Shown: piece by piece, positions 37,811-48,742 of the stretch
How the letters are laid out: the number at the start of each line of letters is the position of its first letter
How positions within the stretch are numbered: the stretch's first letter is position 1
Assembly (NCBI GenBank): GCA_002104935.1
Contig: MCGT01000003.1
Coordinates: forward strand, 1,178,001 to 1,242,000
Source: Hesseltinella vesiculosa
Taxonomy: Eukaryota > Mucoromycota > Mucoromycetes > Mucorales > Cunninghamellaceae
Direction of reading: 5' to 3'
Length of the DNA stretch: 64,000 bases
Notes under the pieces: generated by a model
The model's input: only the letters and a program-made list of their open reading frames with translations
Told to the model about the DNA's origin: nothing
Databases searched by the model: none
Position numbers and translations under genes: made by a program

Positions 37811-38255
37811 CGATCCATGCCCTTACCTCTCCCTTTTATTCATTTTGAGCTTGTAACATAACCAGTAGACAGCTTTCACCACCCCATAGACTCTTTTTTA
37901 TTTTTTTTATATTTTTATATCTTTATTTTTACTGTATAGAATTCAGTCAAAAAATGACCAGAACACGCTGGTGATATATCTTTGCATGTTTGGTTTTCCT
38001 TTCCAGGCTTTTTGATTCGCTGCCTTGCGAGGTGTAAAAGGCACGAGATACAGGCACACAATAAGTTGCCGTCTACAGTGAGGTTCCACCGCAGCACAAA
38101 TTACTGCTGACCAGTCCAGCGTTCAACGGAAGCTGGTACATGAATTCAACCTGACAGGTCCCAACCAAGCAGCCAAACGATGGAATAAAACAACGATTCA
38201 AAATTTAAGCGAAAGCAAGACAAGCGTGATGACAATTTTATTTCAGCCGACAGGC
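37811..38255. other. Intergenic region between convergent genes
   Basis: AT-rich 3' flanks of ARH1 (plus) and the orphan gene (minus). No coding signal. Confidence 0.5.
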
Positions 38256-39600
38256 TCAAGACACGGATGGTCTGTTTCGCTTGGGGGTGGAAAAAGCGTA
38301 AGTGGAGGGGGAGTAGGGGAGCGGTAAAGGCTGTGGTCGTACCTTGTGATCAAAGGTGGTTGGTAGATTTAAGCTTGGCAAGGCGTCGTTGATAAGAGTT
38401 TCCAATGCATTTTCCTGGATTTTTGCAGCACTGTCGATCAAAAATTCCTATAGGCAACATGCACAAAAAAAAAAAAAAAAAGAAAAGAAAAGGCCAACAA
38501 AGCATTTCACGAGCAGCAGACACTTTACCTTGAAGTGAAAAAGTGCTGCGATAGTAGGCTTCAATAAATGCATTTTTTGGCAGCACGAGACGGGCCAAGG
38601 GACAAGCGACAAAGTATTCCAAGTCGGTTTTTTTTTCAAACTGTACAGATATCCGGAGGTACCAACAAAGTCCATGGTCATGATTTCATGGATTGTTCCT
38701 GGGGCATGGTTCAAGATCTGGGCATTGACTCTGAGATTTTTTGAGAGCTGCTTCAACATGGTCGATGTAGTATTTTTTCACACGTTGGAGCACAATTCAA
38801 GGCGTTCATCACCAGCAGCAAGGATGAGATCAATTTTCCTGCCATATGTTGCCCTCGTTTCATCGCATTCTTCAAAGAAGGATTTGTTGAGCTGCGCGTT
38901 CTTTTTTGTCGGATGAGAAGCGTGTTCGCCACTATGAGAAAAAAAATTAGAGCAACATTACAAGGCAAAGAATATCATGACTAACTCAACCATCGTAATC
39001 GGCGTGCCAGACAAAAGCAGGTCCATAACAGAAGCAATAAAGCGATAATAACTCAATTCAGATTCTGAACGGTTGACTTGCCACTGACCAAATGCCTTGA
39101 TGCTGCAAGATAGAGTGGATATTGCTTGAGGTAAGCTGGATAAGTTACAAAAAATCAGACACTTACGCATGTTCAAACATGGAGAGAACCACATACGGCT
39201 GACTCATACGCTTTTTTTCTACCGAGAGCTTGTGTTTCTGCTCGTCCACAAAATCGAGCATTGCTTCGATATCATACTTGAATCCCAGGTTGGTTTCAAT
39301 AATACAATTGCTGCTTTGGTCCAGTGTTGCGGCAGTGTCGATGGCGATTATCCTTTTGCGATCGTTTTCAATAGTAGCCCAGTGTGAAGGTGGTAGTCTT
39401 TCTTCATAAATCTCCTTCATATCTGCATCTACGAGGTTTAAAACTCGCGATAGCGACAGTCTATCCTATGTTGGCAGTTAAAGAAGTTAATATCAGTCAT
39501 TGTTTGCTCGCTTTTTTTTTTTTTTTTTTGCACACTTGATTAAAGCATCGCTCATCTGGGAATCGTCCTTTTTCAACATTTCTTTGCCTAACTTCATCAT
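38256..39600 (-). CDS. Orphan protein resembling an expanded Mucoromycota family
   Basis: Five exons (39600-39536, 39460-39167, 39102-38986, 38931-38529, 38447-38256) give 356 residues with consistent phase. No enzymatic domain is recognised. Segments such as GQWQVNRSESE, TYGRKIDLIL, LELCSNVWK and KNLRVNAQIL resemble a large uncharacterised family that I recall from Mucoromycota genomes; that recollection could not be checked. The N-terminus may be incomplete: coding-like sequence continues a few codons upstream of the ATG. Between an A9 run (38628-38636, minus strand) and an A6 run (38572-38577), the +1 frame reads more like the family than the annotated frame does, so two compensating indels are possible. 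It is likely an accessory gene, perhaps decaying. Confidence 0.55.
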
Positions 39601-39670
39601 CAACGTTGAAGGGTCCTTTCTGTCAATATACGTGTTACTCAATCCTTTTCAACAACCTGATATGAACTGA

Positions 39671-40123
39671 TTAGTTGCCTGGTATTTGCTGCTGGAAGCT
39701 GCTGGAATTACTGCAAGAGGCATAGATAGCGATTGCAGAGCGTTTTGTCGGGTTGCTGATCATCTCAAGATAAAATTGGAAGCCAGTGACACCATAGACA
39801 TGCGCAATCACACGACGAATGATATAATCTTCGGGCATGCTTGCGAGATCATCAGGAAGGTGAATGTTGAGAGGTAAGACAACATTGTTTCCGAACTGCG
39901 AGTAGACTTCACCAAGATCATCCCAATGGATCCTGGCTTCAGCTGGAGGAGTTCGTTGGCGAGTGCCACTGCTTCGACAGCGCATGCAAGTTCGGTACCA
40001 GCATCTATGTCCTTCAAACTCGGGAAGATGTCGTTTGCACTTGCAATCGGAACACTGGGCAAGTGGTGCAACATCTGGGGCAGTAGGGTCGGTTTGAATC
40101 AAACGTGGATGAGGCTCCGTCAT
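39671..40123 (-). CDS. Small Cys-rich protein, probably a fragment
   Basis: One open frame of 150 residues. Residues ~23-52 hold a Cys/His cluster: CSDCKCKRHLPEF, then HRCWYRTCMRCRSSGTR, which suggests a zinc ribbon or short zinc finger. The middle has WDDLGEVYSQFG and a hydrophobic segment with a conserved-looking GFQFYLEMISNPTK. The frame then ends in Ser/Gln-rich sequence, which looks like loss of a longer C-terminal part. Similar N-terminal layouts occur in Mucoromycota MULE/FAR1-like element proteins; this is an inference from memory. It lies on the same strand as the orphan gene at 38256-39600 and 70 bp upstream of its proposed start. Confidence 0.4.
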   Translation of the reverse strand: MTEPHPRLIQTDPTAPDVAPLAQCSDCKCKRHLPEFEGHRCWYRTCMRCRSSGTRQRTPPAEARIHWDDLGEVYSQFGNNVVLPLNIHLPDDLASMPEDYIIRRVIAHVYGVTGFQFYLEMISNPTKRSAIAIYASCSNSSSFQQQIPGN

Positions 40124-40235
40124 TGGGAAGTTGTTGTTCCCATCAATATCCTATCTTCCAATGTAACGCTGAAAAAAAAAAAGCAAACTGGAATGTCGCC
40201 CAGTCAACGTTTTATCAATTTCTAAAAAACGAAAA

Positions 40236-40717
40236 GATGGCCATTCCCCCCAAGGGACACCCAGGCGATCTGATCAAAAATCACAGTGAAAAATTGTTCC
40301 AAGTTGAACAATGGTATGCTTTAGAGATGTTTTTAGCGCCCCAAGTGAGATGGCAAATCTGGATGATTTTCATTGACTATCTTCCGGCTGCTGTCGGTAG
40401 CGCGATACCCGGTACGCCCAACATTGCTTGCGATGTTTTAATGATAACTCTCGTGCTTCACACCTGCGTGCTAAACGTACGCATCTGACAGGATTATAAT
40501 TTGAACTGTTTTCGTGTAGACGAGAGGGTGCCCACAGCTTGGTTGTCATCTACACATATTTTACGAAAATGATTTCACTGCATCGCAGCTGATGTTGACT
40601 GTAGCCTCAGGCCTTTCAGTCGCTTTACAAAGAATGAGAGTGCGGACAAAGCGCTTTTTTTTTTCTAAAATAAAAAAGAACCAGCTGTTTACTCTTCACT
40701 CAAAGCCCACGTTCTAG
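40236..40717 (+). CDS. Possible two-exon orphan protein
   Basis: An open frame from ATG 40236 to about 40477 continues in phase, if a 46-nt GT-AG intron (about 40478-40526) is removed, to a stop at 40717, for about 140 residues. The first part is hydrophobic at its end (LPAAVGSAIPG, VLMITLVLHTCVLN). The second part is basic at the C-terminus. No domain is recognised, and the frame lies between two minus-strand genes. It may be chance. Confidence 0.25.
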
Positions 40718-40818
40718 TCAAACGATCGTCCTCCACCTACTTCTCTCTCATCGATTGAATGTGCAAAAGCCTTCTGATCATCATGCTCTGACCTCTTGAG
40801 CTTTTATCGGCTTCTTTT

Positions 40819-42577
40819 TTATTTTCTGATCAGATCATACTTTGTTATTTCCGGCAGCACACCAACTTTCTCCTGTTTTTCCAGGACCGAGAAATCTATT
40901 TCTAAATCAGCAGGGCTTTGGTGAAGAATATCAGTCATAGGTTTGATGATCTATGAGGAAAAATAGGTTATTGCCGAGGAATCAAACTAAAGCCTACATC
41001 TTTACCTTGACACCAGCCACTGCAGGCCCTTGCTCTCTCCAAATTTTGAACACATCTTCCAAGGAGTAGCCTTGGAGGTAATCTTTCAGCACCTAAGATA
41101 TAGGAGAATCGCGCTTCAGTTTCCATGCCTTTTTTTTTTTTTTTTTTTTTTTTCACTTCAGACGAGCCTGACCTTGCCGGAAACACACGCGGTGACATTT
41201 TGGCCACCATGTACTAGGTCCATGATTGCAAAGCAGTTATTCTTTAGCACACGAAGCGTTTTGAAATGAGTACAATCCACCTGATACAAAATATACATAA
41301 AAACGAAAGCCTGTTAATTCATTCCTTAAAAAGATCCGTAGGAGGGGGCTTACGCGAACCACAACCCTGTCATCTTGAAAATGATGCTCGTTGTCATTCA
41401 ACGACTTGACCATGTTTTGCAGTTCATGAAAAAGGACACGTCTTGCGGAAGGCGCGGGGTCGATGGGGTGGCCGAGCTGGTCGAGTGTAAAGTCAGCCAT
41501 ATCATCGTCGCTGAGTTCCCAAGGATCCTGAGAAGTATGGATGGCGTCAAGTCCATATTCTAGCTGTTCCATGGTCGCATCGTGCTGGCTTTGAAAGTAA
41601 GATGACGGTGGCGGGTCGGTGGCCGAAGGCAAAGCGTTTTCGTTTCGGTAGGACAAAGAGACTTCCATACCAACAAGGGCTTCTTCAGGAATGTCGTCAT
41701 AAAACATACTGCCGTCGTCATCTTCGTCCAATAAATCGACAATTACTGGCGATGAAGAGAATATAGCAGGCGCACGGGGTGCTGCTGTGGTAGTAGACAG
41801 AGGCAGGGTTGAGACAGGAGGATAGATGGACGTGGACGATGCATTGGAGTTGGGTATAGATGCTGATGAATTTTGTGACCTGATATCAGTGTTGTCAAAG
41901 GAGGAGAAGAAAAAAAGGTAAGGTCAGGGCACGCGTGTTCGTACGAAGGGATAAGCACTTGCTCAAGTTTGAATTTGAACCGGCGTAATAGCTCTTGTTC
42001 CATGGAGTCGCCAAAAAGGGATTGGACTTTGCCACCCAAAACTTGGAATTGACTGGGTTTGACCAAAAGTAGCCCATTGGCATACAAAGCTGAATGGATC
42101 ACAACCTAACATGGGAAAAAAGAACGAGGGGCATGAGATCTGGCACCAAGAGGTGTGGTCTTAAAGATATACCTTTGTACCGAAGGGAGTGGTGAGGGAT
42201 ATATTTGGTATTTGTTCGAGTTCATAGACGAAGATTTCGCGCTGGCCATCGGTCATTGTCCATTTGAGTCTGCCACGAGCCAGATTATCAGGATCGGTTT
42301 CGATGGATTTCACAAGCGAGTACAATGAGTTTGAGGTGTCAGTAACATCTTGGATTTGCAGGATTAGCTTTGATGGTAGACGTTTGTTGGGATCTAAACA
42401 GGGCAGACATGATTTCCCAATGTCGTCGGTCAAGAAGTGATCGAAAAGATGGTCGTATTTCTGTTTGGCAGTCAAATATTCGGCATTGGGTGTGTCACGT
42501 TCCCACTGTTCGTAAAAATTGGGCCGTATTCGTATTCCATTTTGCTCAAACTGTGTCAGCACATTGCTTGGTGGCAT
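40819..42577 (-). CDS. RMI1: RecQ-mediated genome instability protein 1
   Basis: Six exons (42577-42173, 42105-41963, 41879-41354, 41280-41173, 41092-41006, 40950-40819) give 466 residues. The conserved RMI1 N-terminal region and OB fold cover about 60-185, including KLILQIQDVTD, YELEQIPNISL and the hallmark strand-turn GLLLVKPSQFQVLGGKV. An acidic disordered middle (WELSDDDMADFTL) is followed by a smaller C-terminal fold (VDCTHFKTLRVLKNN, GGQNVTACVSG). RMI1 joins the RecQ helicase and topoisomerase III to dissolve double Holliday junctions and suppress crossovers. Intron 2 (41880-41962) has a GC donor (GCAAGT) and no GT donor fits the phase. The gene is divergent from the Gid7-like gene. Confidence 0.85.
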
Positions 42578-42846
42578 TCTTTTTATTCGCAGGGAAAGAG
42601 AAAGCGCTCAAAAAGGGCTTTTCCGCAGGTGCCCAGGCGCACTTTTTTTTCTTTTTTTTTTTTTTTATCAGCATTCATTGGAAAGGTAAACGACGTAACA
42701 ATAACTTATGCATACGTGCATGATAGTCCTTAATCCAATATATAACAACTAATCCACGTTTATAATGCGAATTTAACTTTTTTTTTTCGTTTCTTTCTCA
42801 TTGTACACTTGCGGTCTGCCTTGCACTGCAGCTTCAAGTTTACGCT
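42578..42846. promoter_or_regulatory. Bidirectional promoter region (RMI1 / GID7-like)
   Basis: 269 bp between divergent starts with T runs at about 42640-42666 and 42779-42787. Inferred from layout. Confidence 0.45.
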
Positions 42847-45112
42847 ATGCAGATTACTACCAAAAATGACGATGCATCACCTTCGCCTCCGCCTGATTCT
42901 CATCTCAGCCCTGATGGGATGCATCATAAGGATGTTGTTCGGCTATTCCTTCAGTCGTTGTTCGACATGGGTTATGAGTAAGTGGCATCCAACGGACTCG
43001 TTTGCAAAATGCGTCATACTTACCCGTCCTTTGTGTTTTCGTTGACCGTGTCCATGTTAGCAATGCAGCAATACAATTGGAGCAAGACTCTGGCATTACC
43101 TTGGAAACACCAAAAGTGGCTGAATTTCGACAAGTTGTGCTGATGGGCCAATGGAGCAAATGCGAGGCGATGCTGCCGCAGCTCTGCCTGGAGGACCAAC
43201 CTGAAGTTCTCCAGCAAGCAAAGTTTTTGATTCGCCAGCATAAATTTATTGAATTACTGCAAGACAGAAAATTGATGAAGGCCCTATCTGTGCTACGGAA
43301 TGAGCTCTCCTGCCTTGGAAACACGGATAAATTACATGAGCTGTCAAGGTAACCCATAAGAGACCGCGTGGGGGTTGTCAATGTCACCCAGCGTTTTCTG
43401 ACAGATTTCTTGTTTTGTGATCAGCCTGATGCTGTGCTCATCAGCAGATGAAGTGATGAGAAGGATCCACTTGGATAAGTCCATTGCTGACACAAGAGAT
43501 CAGCTACTGGTCCACCTACAGCGTACGATGAACCAGGACGGTGTGCGAGGACTGACGAGATCCAACGGAGCTGGGCGGGTTGCAAGTGGATGGGAGCTCA
43601 CCTTTTCTTATCTGTTTTATCATTTTTTTTTTTGGAACTAGACTGTGTTGACCCTGCCATCATGATACCTCAAAATAGACTATCCACCCTCATCCACCAT
43701 GCATACGAATGGCAAAAGCACCAGTGCGCGTATCACAATGACAGCAAGCATTTCTCGTTGTTTTCTGACCACATGTGCGATAGGTAAATCCAGGGGTGAG
43801 TGAGTGAAGTAGGGAATGAATAACCCGACATGATCTCTCCTCTTATTTTATTAGGCACGAGCTGCCAACGCGAACCATTGCTATTCTTTCTGGCCATAGT
43901 GACGAAGTTTGGCACGTTGCTTATTCCCATTCTGGCCGATACCTGGCATCAGCATCGAGTGACCAAACCTGTATCATCTGGGACATGCAGGTAAATAAGA
44001 GTGTCAAGGAAGCAAATCGTTTTAAACACTTTTTCTTTTTCATTGCAGACCTTGCAGCGAATGAAGCGGCTACACTGTCCAACAGATGCATCCTTTTGTG
44101 GCTGGTCACCTGACGATTCCAAAATTGTTGTATGTGGACATGGTGGGATGTTTATCACGTGGGATCCATTTGTAGGTGACAAGTGAAAAATATACTCTTT
44201 GACACCTTCCTTTTATTTTATGAAACTGTCTTTGATAACTCGCATTTATTAAATATAGAAAGGAACACTGTTGCAAGAATTCGAAGGTCATACAGATGAT
44301 GTCGCTTGCTGTGTTTGGTTACCTGATGGACGGCATCTGATATCTGGGTCTCGCGATAATACCATTCGTCTCTGGGTAAGGATATAAATAGAACCCCCCC
44401 TCCCCCTCTCCTTGCTTCATTCTCGAGTTTCATACCAACTTACGATCACTTCCAACAGAACATGGACGGTGAAGTAGTGACCCAGATGAAAGAAGAACGA
44501 GTTGTGGATATGGCGTTCAATGGCGATCAATTGATTGTGATCACTTTTCAAAAGAAGATCTCGGTGTATAATTTACAAGGACTGCAATTTTACAAGGCAT
44601 TGTAAGTTAAAACGAGGCACACCAGCCGAGACTGATTCTCCCCCCTTTTTTTTATGGTGTAGCGACATCGCGGAGCAATATAGAATGACGTCGCTACGGG
44701 TCAGTCAGGATGGTCGGCTCGCTTTGGTAAATTTGGAAGACCAGTCGATCCATTTGTGGGACTTGAGCAGCCAATGGCTATTGCGGCGGTACCAAGGACA
44801 TGAACAGCGAAAATTTGCCATCCGATCCTCCTTTGGCGGCGCGCAGGATACCTTTATTATAAGCGGCAGCGAAGATCACCGAGTTTATATTTGGAGCAAG
44901 GATCACGGGTCTCTATTAGCTGTACTTGAGGGTCATGACGATACTGTCAATTCCATTGCGTGGAGCCCATCCAATACCATGTTTGCCTCGGCTAGCGACG
45001 ATCACACCATTCGCATGTAAGTTTAAGAGTTAATTGGAAACACGCTGACTCTTTTCACGTTGTTAGCTGGGGACGAGCTCAAAAGCCAATGGAAAGCCTG
45101 TCATCCCAATAG
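42847..45112 (+). CDS. GID7: Gid7/WDR26-like LisH-CTLH-WD40 protein
   Basis: Ten exons: 42847-42977, 43061-43348, 43425-43522, 43642-43783, 43855-43990, 44049-44171, 44259-44375, 44459-44601, 44663-45016, 45067-45112, giving 525 residues. LisH (VVRLFLQSLFDMGYD, about 29-45) and CTLH (FRQVVLMGQWSKCEAML) regions lead to a helical bridge (AIMIPQNRLSTLI). A seven-bladed WD40 propeller starts at LSGHSDEVWHVAYSHSG and ends in SASDDHTIRIWGR. Gid7/WDR26 is a scaffold that oligomerises the GID/CTLH E3 ubiquitin ligase, which degrades gluconeogenic enzymes in yeast. The intron-3 donor was chosen to join HLQ to the conserved PQNRL helix. Other in-phase GT donors would insert a weakly coding stretch. Confidence 0.9.
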
Positions 45113-45982
45113 ATACTTTGATTTTGATTGTGCATTGGGAATAGCCAAAATAAGACCTTTTGATCATGCATGTGTCCTCCCAAACAATAAAACGATGACA
45201 CTTTTCAAAAGGAAATCAGGCCATTTTCACTGTCAATTTTCGCTTACAAACTCCGTTGTGTCACCGGGGTTGCGTGGACAGGGCAAATCTGTGTCACTAA
45301 AATCAAAGGGGAAAAATGGGGGGGGAGGGCCCTTGCTTGGGAGGGAAACGAAAGAGCGATTAGGCCACAGTCATTGGCTTAGTCAAGTGAAGAAAAAAAG
45401 AAGGCAGACATTCTGTTTACGATGTTTGGCGTCCATAAACAATTGCTGAGTGCTTTTTTTTTTATGTTGCTAAAACAAGTGTAACGCTTTTAGTGATCCA
45501 ACAGTCAATTTATTTGAAAGACAGTTTTCGAAAATTAATTGAAAACGCGTCAATGGATTGTTTTGTATCTTTATTGTAATCCAATGGGGATAATAAACAC
45601 AATTAAAATTAAAAACATGATTTCATTCTAGTGATGGCGGGAAATGAGATACTGGCGTTGAGAATAAGATATGTGAGAGGGGTCCATTGCAGAAAATGGA
45701 TTTGTGGCTTGTTTTTTTAACGGTGACCTTGAAGGTTGTTTGAATAGACTGGCAAAGTAAAACAAATCGCGCGAATAGGTGTTCTATTTCTTTCTGGTAG
45801 GGTGTTCGCTTCTTGTGCAACAACATAAAAAAGACCAAAGCTTCTGCCTTTTTCTGTTAGCTGGTTCTCCCCCCAAAAAAAAATACTTTTTTTTCTCCCG
45901 CCGTCCCTATTTCGCTCTCCTTTTTTTTTTCCCTTCTCTTTTTTCTTTTTCTTATGAATCTTGGTCGTTCTCCTCGTTGCTC
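45113..45982. other. Intergenic region
   Basis: 3' flank of the Gid7-like gene (a G-rich run near 45322) and the promoter side of the next gene, with CT-rich stretches at 45880-45960. I searched this stretch for a missing first half of a Zn2Cys6 cluster and found none. Confidence 0.5.
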
Positions 45983-48200
45983 ATGCACCATCACCCTTCC
46001 CCTTTGAAACGACATAAAAATGACTATTCTCTTATAGAAAATGTAAGATGGGAAGTTCATGAAATGGCCGCGTCCTTAACCAACTCGACTATTTTAGTGT
46101 GCTCAATGTCAACAACTGGGCCAAAGTCTATGCCCCACCCATAAACATATGCAGGAATACAAGCAATTACGATCAACATTAGATCAGCACGATCCAACCA
46201 TCGACCTAGCTGCCATTGAACGACAACTGCGGAAACTCGAAGCCAAGCTTTCAGTGCAAGCTAACTCCCCACCCCCTACTTCTCCTCCTGCTCAGCCTGT
46301 GGCTGGACCCTCCTTGCCGTCGTCTGCCTCCTCAGCCGTCCAGCATGCTGATCCTACAATGACGTTACAGCCGTCTGGCATTCATATCTATACCAACATG
46401 ACCGAGCCACACCATTTTGTTAAATTGCTAACCCGCGGCATCAACCCTACCCTTGTGCGAGAGAAGGCCGATACCAGTTTTTCCCGCGCTATCGAAATCG
46501 TCCATGGGCTCGGCCCTGCTCCGTCGGTTGATACACTGTTTCCTATGGCTGACATTCACCATGCATTGGACGATCCTCTCGAGCTGGCCTGGGTGGATCG
46601 CCTATTAACGTCAAGCTATCCGAGGTGCTTCCTGGTATATCAAAGTGTCGAAGGTGATCGCCTGGTCGAATATATCAGCCCAACCTATATCCAAAACCTG
46701 ACTGGTCAGAATAAATTGGAACATGCGCTCTTGTCTAAAGCCGTCCGAGCCTTTGTGTATCGCCACGAAGCTGTCTCACTTGCTCATCAGCATTCACACG
46801 CCACCCCGCTATCAGCTGCCACCCGGCCAACCTTGGACGACCCACTAGAAAAAAGAAGAAAGGCTCAATTCAGCGACCTGTATTTCCAGCAAGCCGAGGA
46901 GTTGCTGGAGTTATGTTTTGTTACCAGCAGCCGTAATACCATCCGAGCCTTGTTGCATATGTACATGTACCAGTGGATGATGCCCCAATCCCAGCCGTCC
47001 ATGCCGTCCATGCCGCCTTTGTCTCCGCAGCCCACCCACCAAAACGCCAACTTCAAAGTGGTTCAGTACAGCGACTTGGCCTTGCGCATGGCCCAAGGAT
47101 TACGCATCCAGCGCGACACCGGTATGATGATCAACGAATTGTTGCGCGAGGATGATCGACGGCTCTGGTGGTCGACGGTTTGGGCCCATCTTTGGAGTTG
47201 TATGGTGTTTGACCGCCCTTTGCTGCTTGATCCCATGGAAGTCCTAGAACATAGCCGTCCACCTTCGAAGCGTGCGAACGAATCCATCGAGGTGGGTTAC
47301 TGTGTCGACTTTTGTGTACAAAGTGTCAAGCTGCTAGCCATCACCAACCACATCCGACACCTGCTGCTGCAAAAAACGACGGAGCTGCACCTGTTGGACA
47401 ACTTGCAAGACATCGACCATCAGCTCCAAGCCTGGCGCGGCCAGCTGCCCGAATCTTTTCGCCCTGAGACCTGGAACCAGACGTCATCCTCCACGTCGTC
47501 GTCGTCCACTCCCACCCCCATGGACCATCATCACCATGACTTTGGAGGCCCCAACTATGAGGCCAAAGCGTTTGCTGCCGAGATTAGTCTGTTGCTGCAT
47601 GGACAGTGGGCACGCGTCAAACTCCTAGTGTACGAATGCTTTGTCACCCACGACCGCTCTATCTTGGACTTACTCATCATGCGCAATCGCTTCACTGTCG
47701 CCACTGAATTCGTCCAGTTCTTGGCCCATATAGTTCAGCGTACTCAGCCTTGTTATTTGCTATATCTGCTTACTTGTGTTCAACCTTGCTTAGCAGCCTT
47801 GCTGTCTCTGGCCACCTGCCCAAAAACCGAAGAGGCGATCCGGGATCAAGCCTATGGTCAGTTAGCCACTCTCAAAACGCTATTACACCAGTTCCCTTTT
47901 TTTAACGAACCCGCCGCCAAGCATTGGATCCTGATGATCAACAATGCCATGCACAATTCATTTACCACGCCTCATCAACTTCATCAGCCGCCACCACACC
48001 CAACACCCCTAGCCTCGGCCACCTCCTTGACCCACCCACCTCCTCCACCGCCTACCCAGTACCCTCCCTTTCCTTCCTCTCTTTACCCACCGGCTGTGCC
48101 TGTTTTACCTCCTGATCCTTTACTCTTATATCCAACTTGGCCATCAGCTTCGTTTGATCCGTCGCAACACCATCCTGACCATCCAAACTCACAACCTTGA
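45983..48200 (+). CDS. Fungal_trans-domain regulator with half a Zn2Cys6 cluster
   Basis: Two exons (45983-46042 and 46098-48200) give 720 residues. At the start of exon 2, CAQCQQLGQSLC gives C-x2-C-x7-C, the second half of a Zn(II)2Cys6 cluster, followed by a short linker and a Leu-rich coil (IERQLRKLEAKL). The first half of the cluster, normally C-x2-C-x6-C with Arg/Lys, is not seen in exon 1 (20 His/Lys-rich residues). The middle homology region is clear: LRMAQGLRIQRDTG, EDDRRLWWSTVWAHLWSCMV and DRPLLLDP around residues 335-410. A His/Pro/Ser-rich tail follows. It is either a regulator that lost half its DNA-binding domain or a gene with an upstream exon I failed to find. Confidence 0.8.
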
Positions 48201-48742
48201 TACCTTTTTTTTTTTTTTTTTTTTTTTTTTCAGTGTAAAATTCCTGCCATGTAATTTGTAAATAAATTCTACCCTTATGTACTTACGCTTCCTTTCTCGG
48301 GGAATAAAAGTCTTTGGCTCCTCCAATTCCTTCCAGCCTTCAAAATAAGTAAAGGGACAAAAATATAAAAAGAGAGTCAAAAAAAAAGAAAGGAAAGCTC
48401 CGTGATTAAAAAGGCGTCCAGATTGGAGCAAGTTTTATGCGTCTGCTCGTTTTGGCCATGCTGTCATGAATAGTGATGTCCATGAAAAAGTTAATTTGCT
48501 GGTTTTTCATGAAAGCCCACAGACCATTTTTCCGTGGACCTTACGCCATTTGCCTTTTTCAGGACTGGGTTTGTGTTCCCATGTTTATTTTTTTCAACTT
48601 GAAACTTGGAGTAGAGAGGGCGCAAACAAGAGACAAACAAAACCAAACCGGTCTGTTTGGGCTCTTTTTTTCTATCTCTTTTTCTCTCTTTTCTCTCTCT
48701 CGCTCTAAAACCACCCACTCTTCCCTTCACCAAGCGTTAAGT
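48201..48742. other. Intergenic region
   Basis: A T run at about 48205-48230 marks the 3' flank of the regulator. The rest is promoter-like, CT-rich at 48660-48720 just upstream of ATG 48743. No gene seen. Confidence 0.5.
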
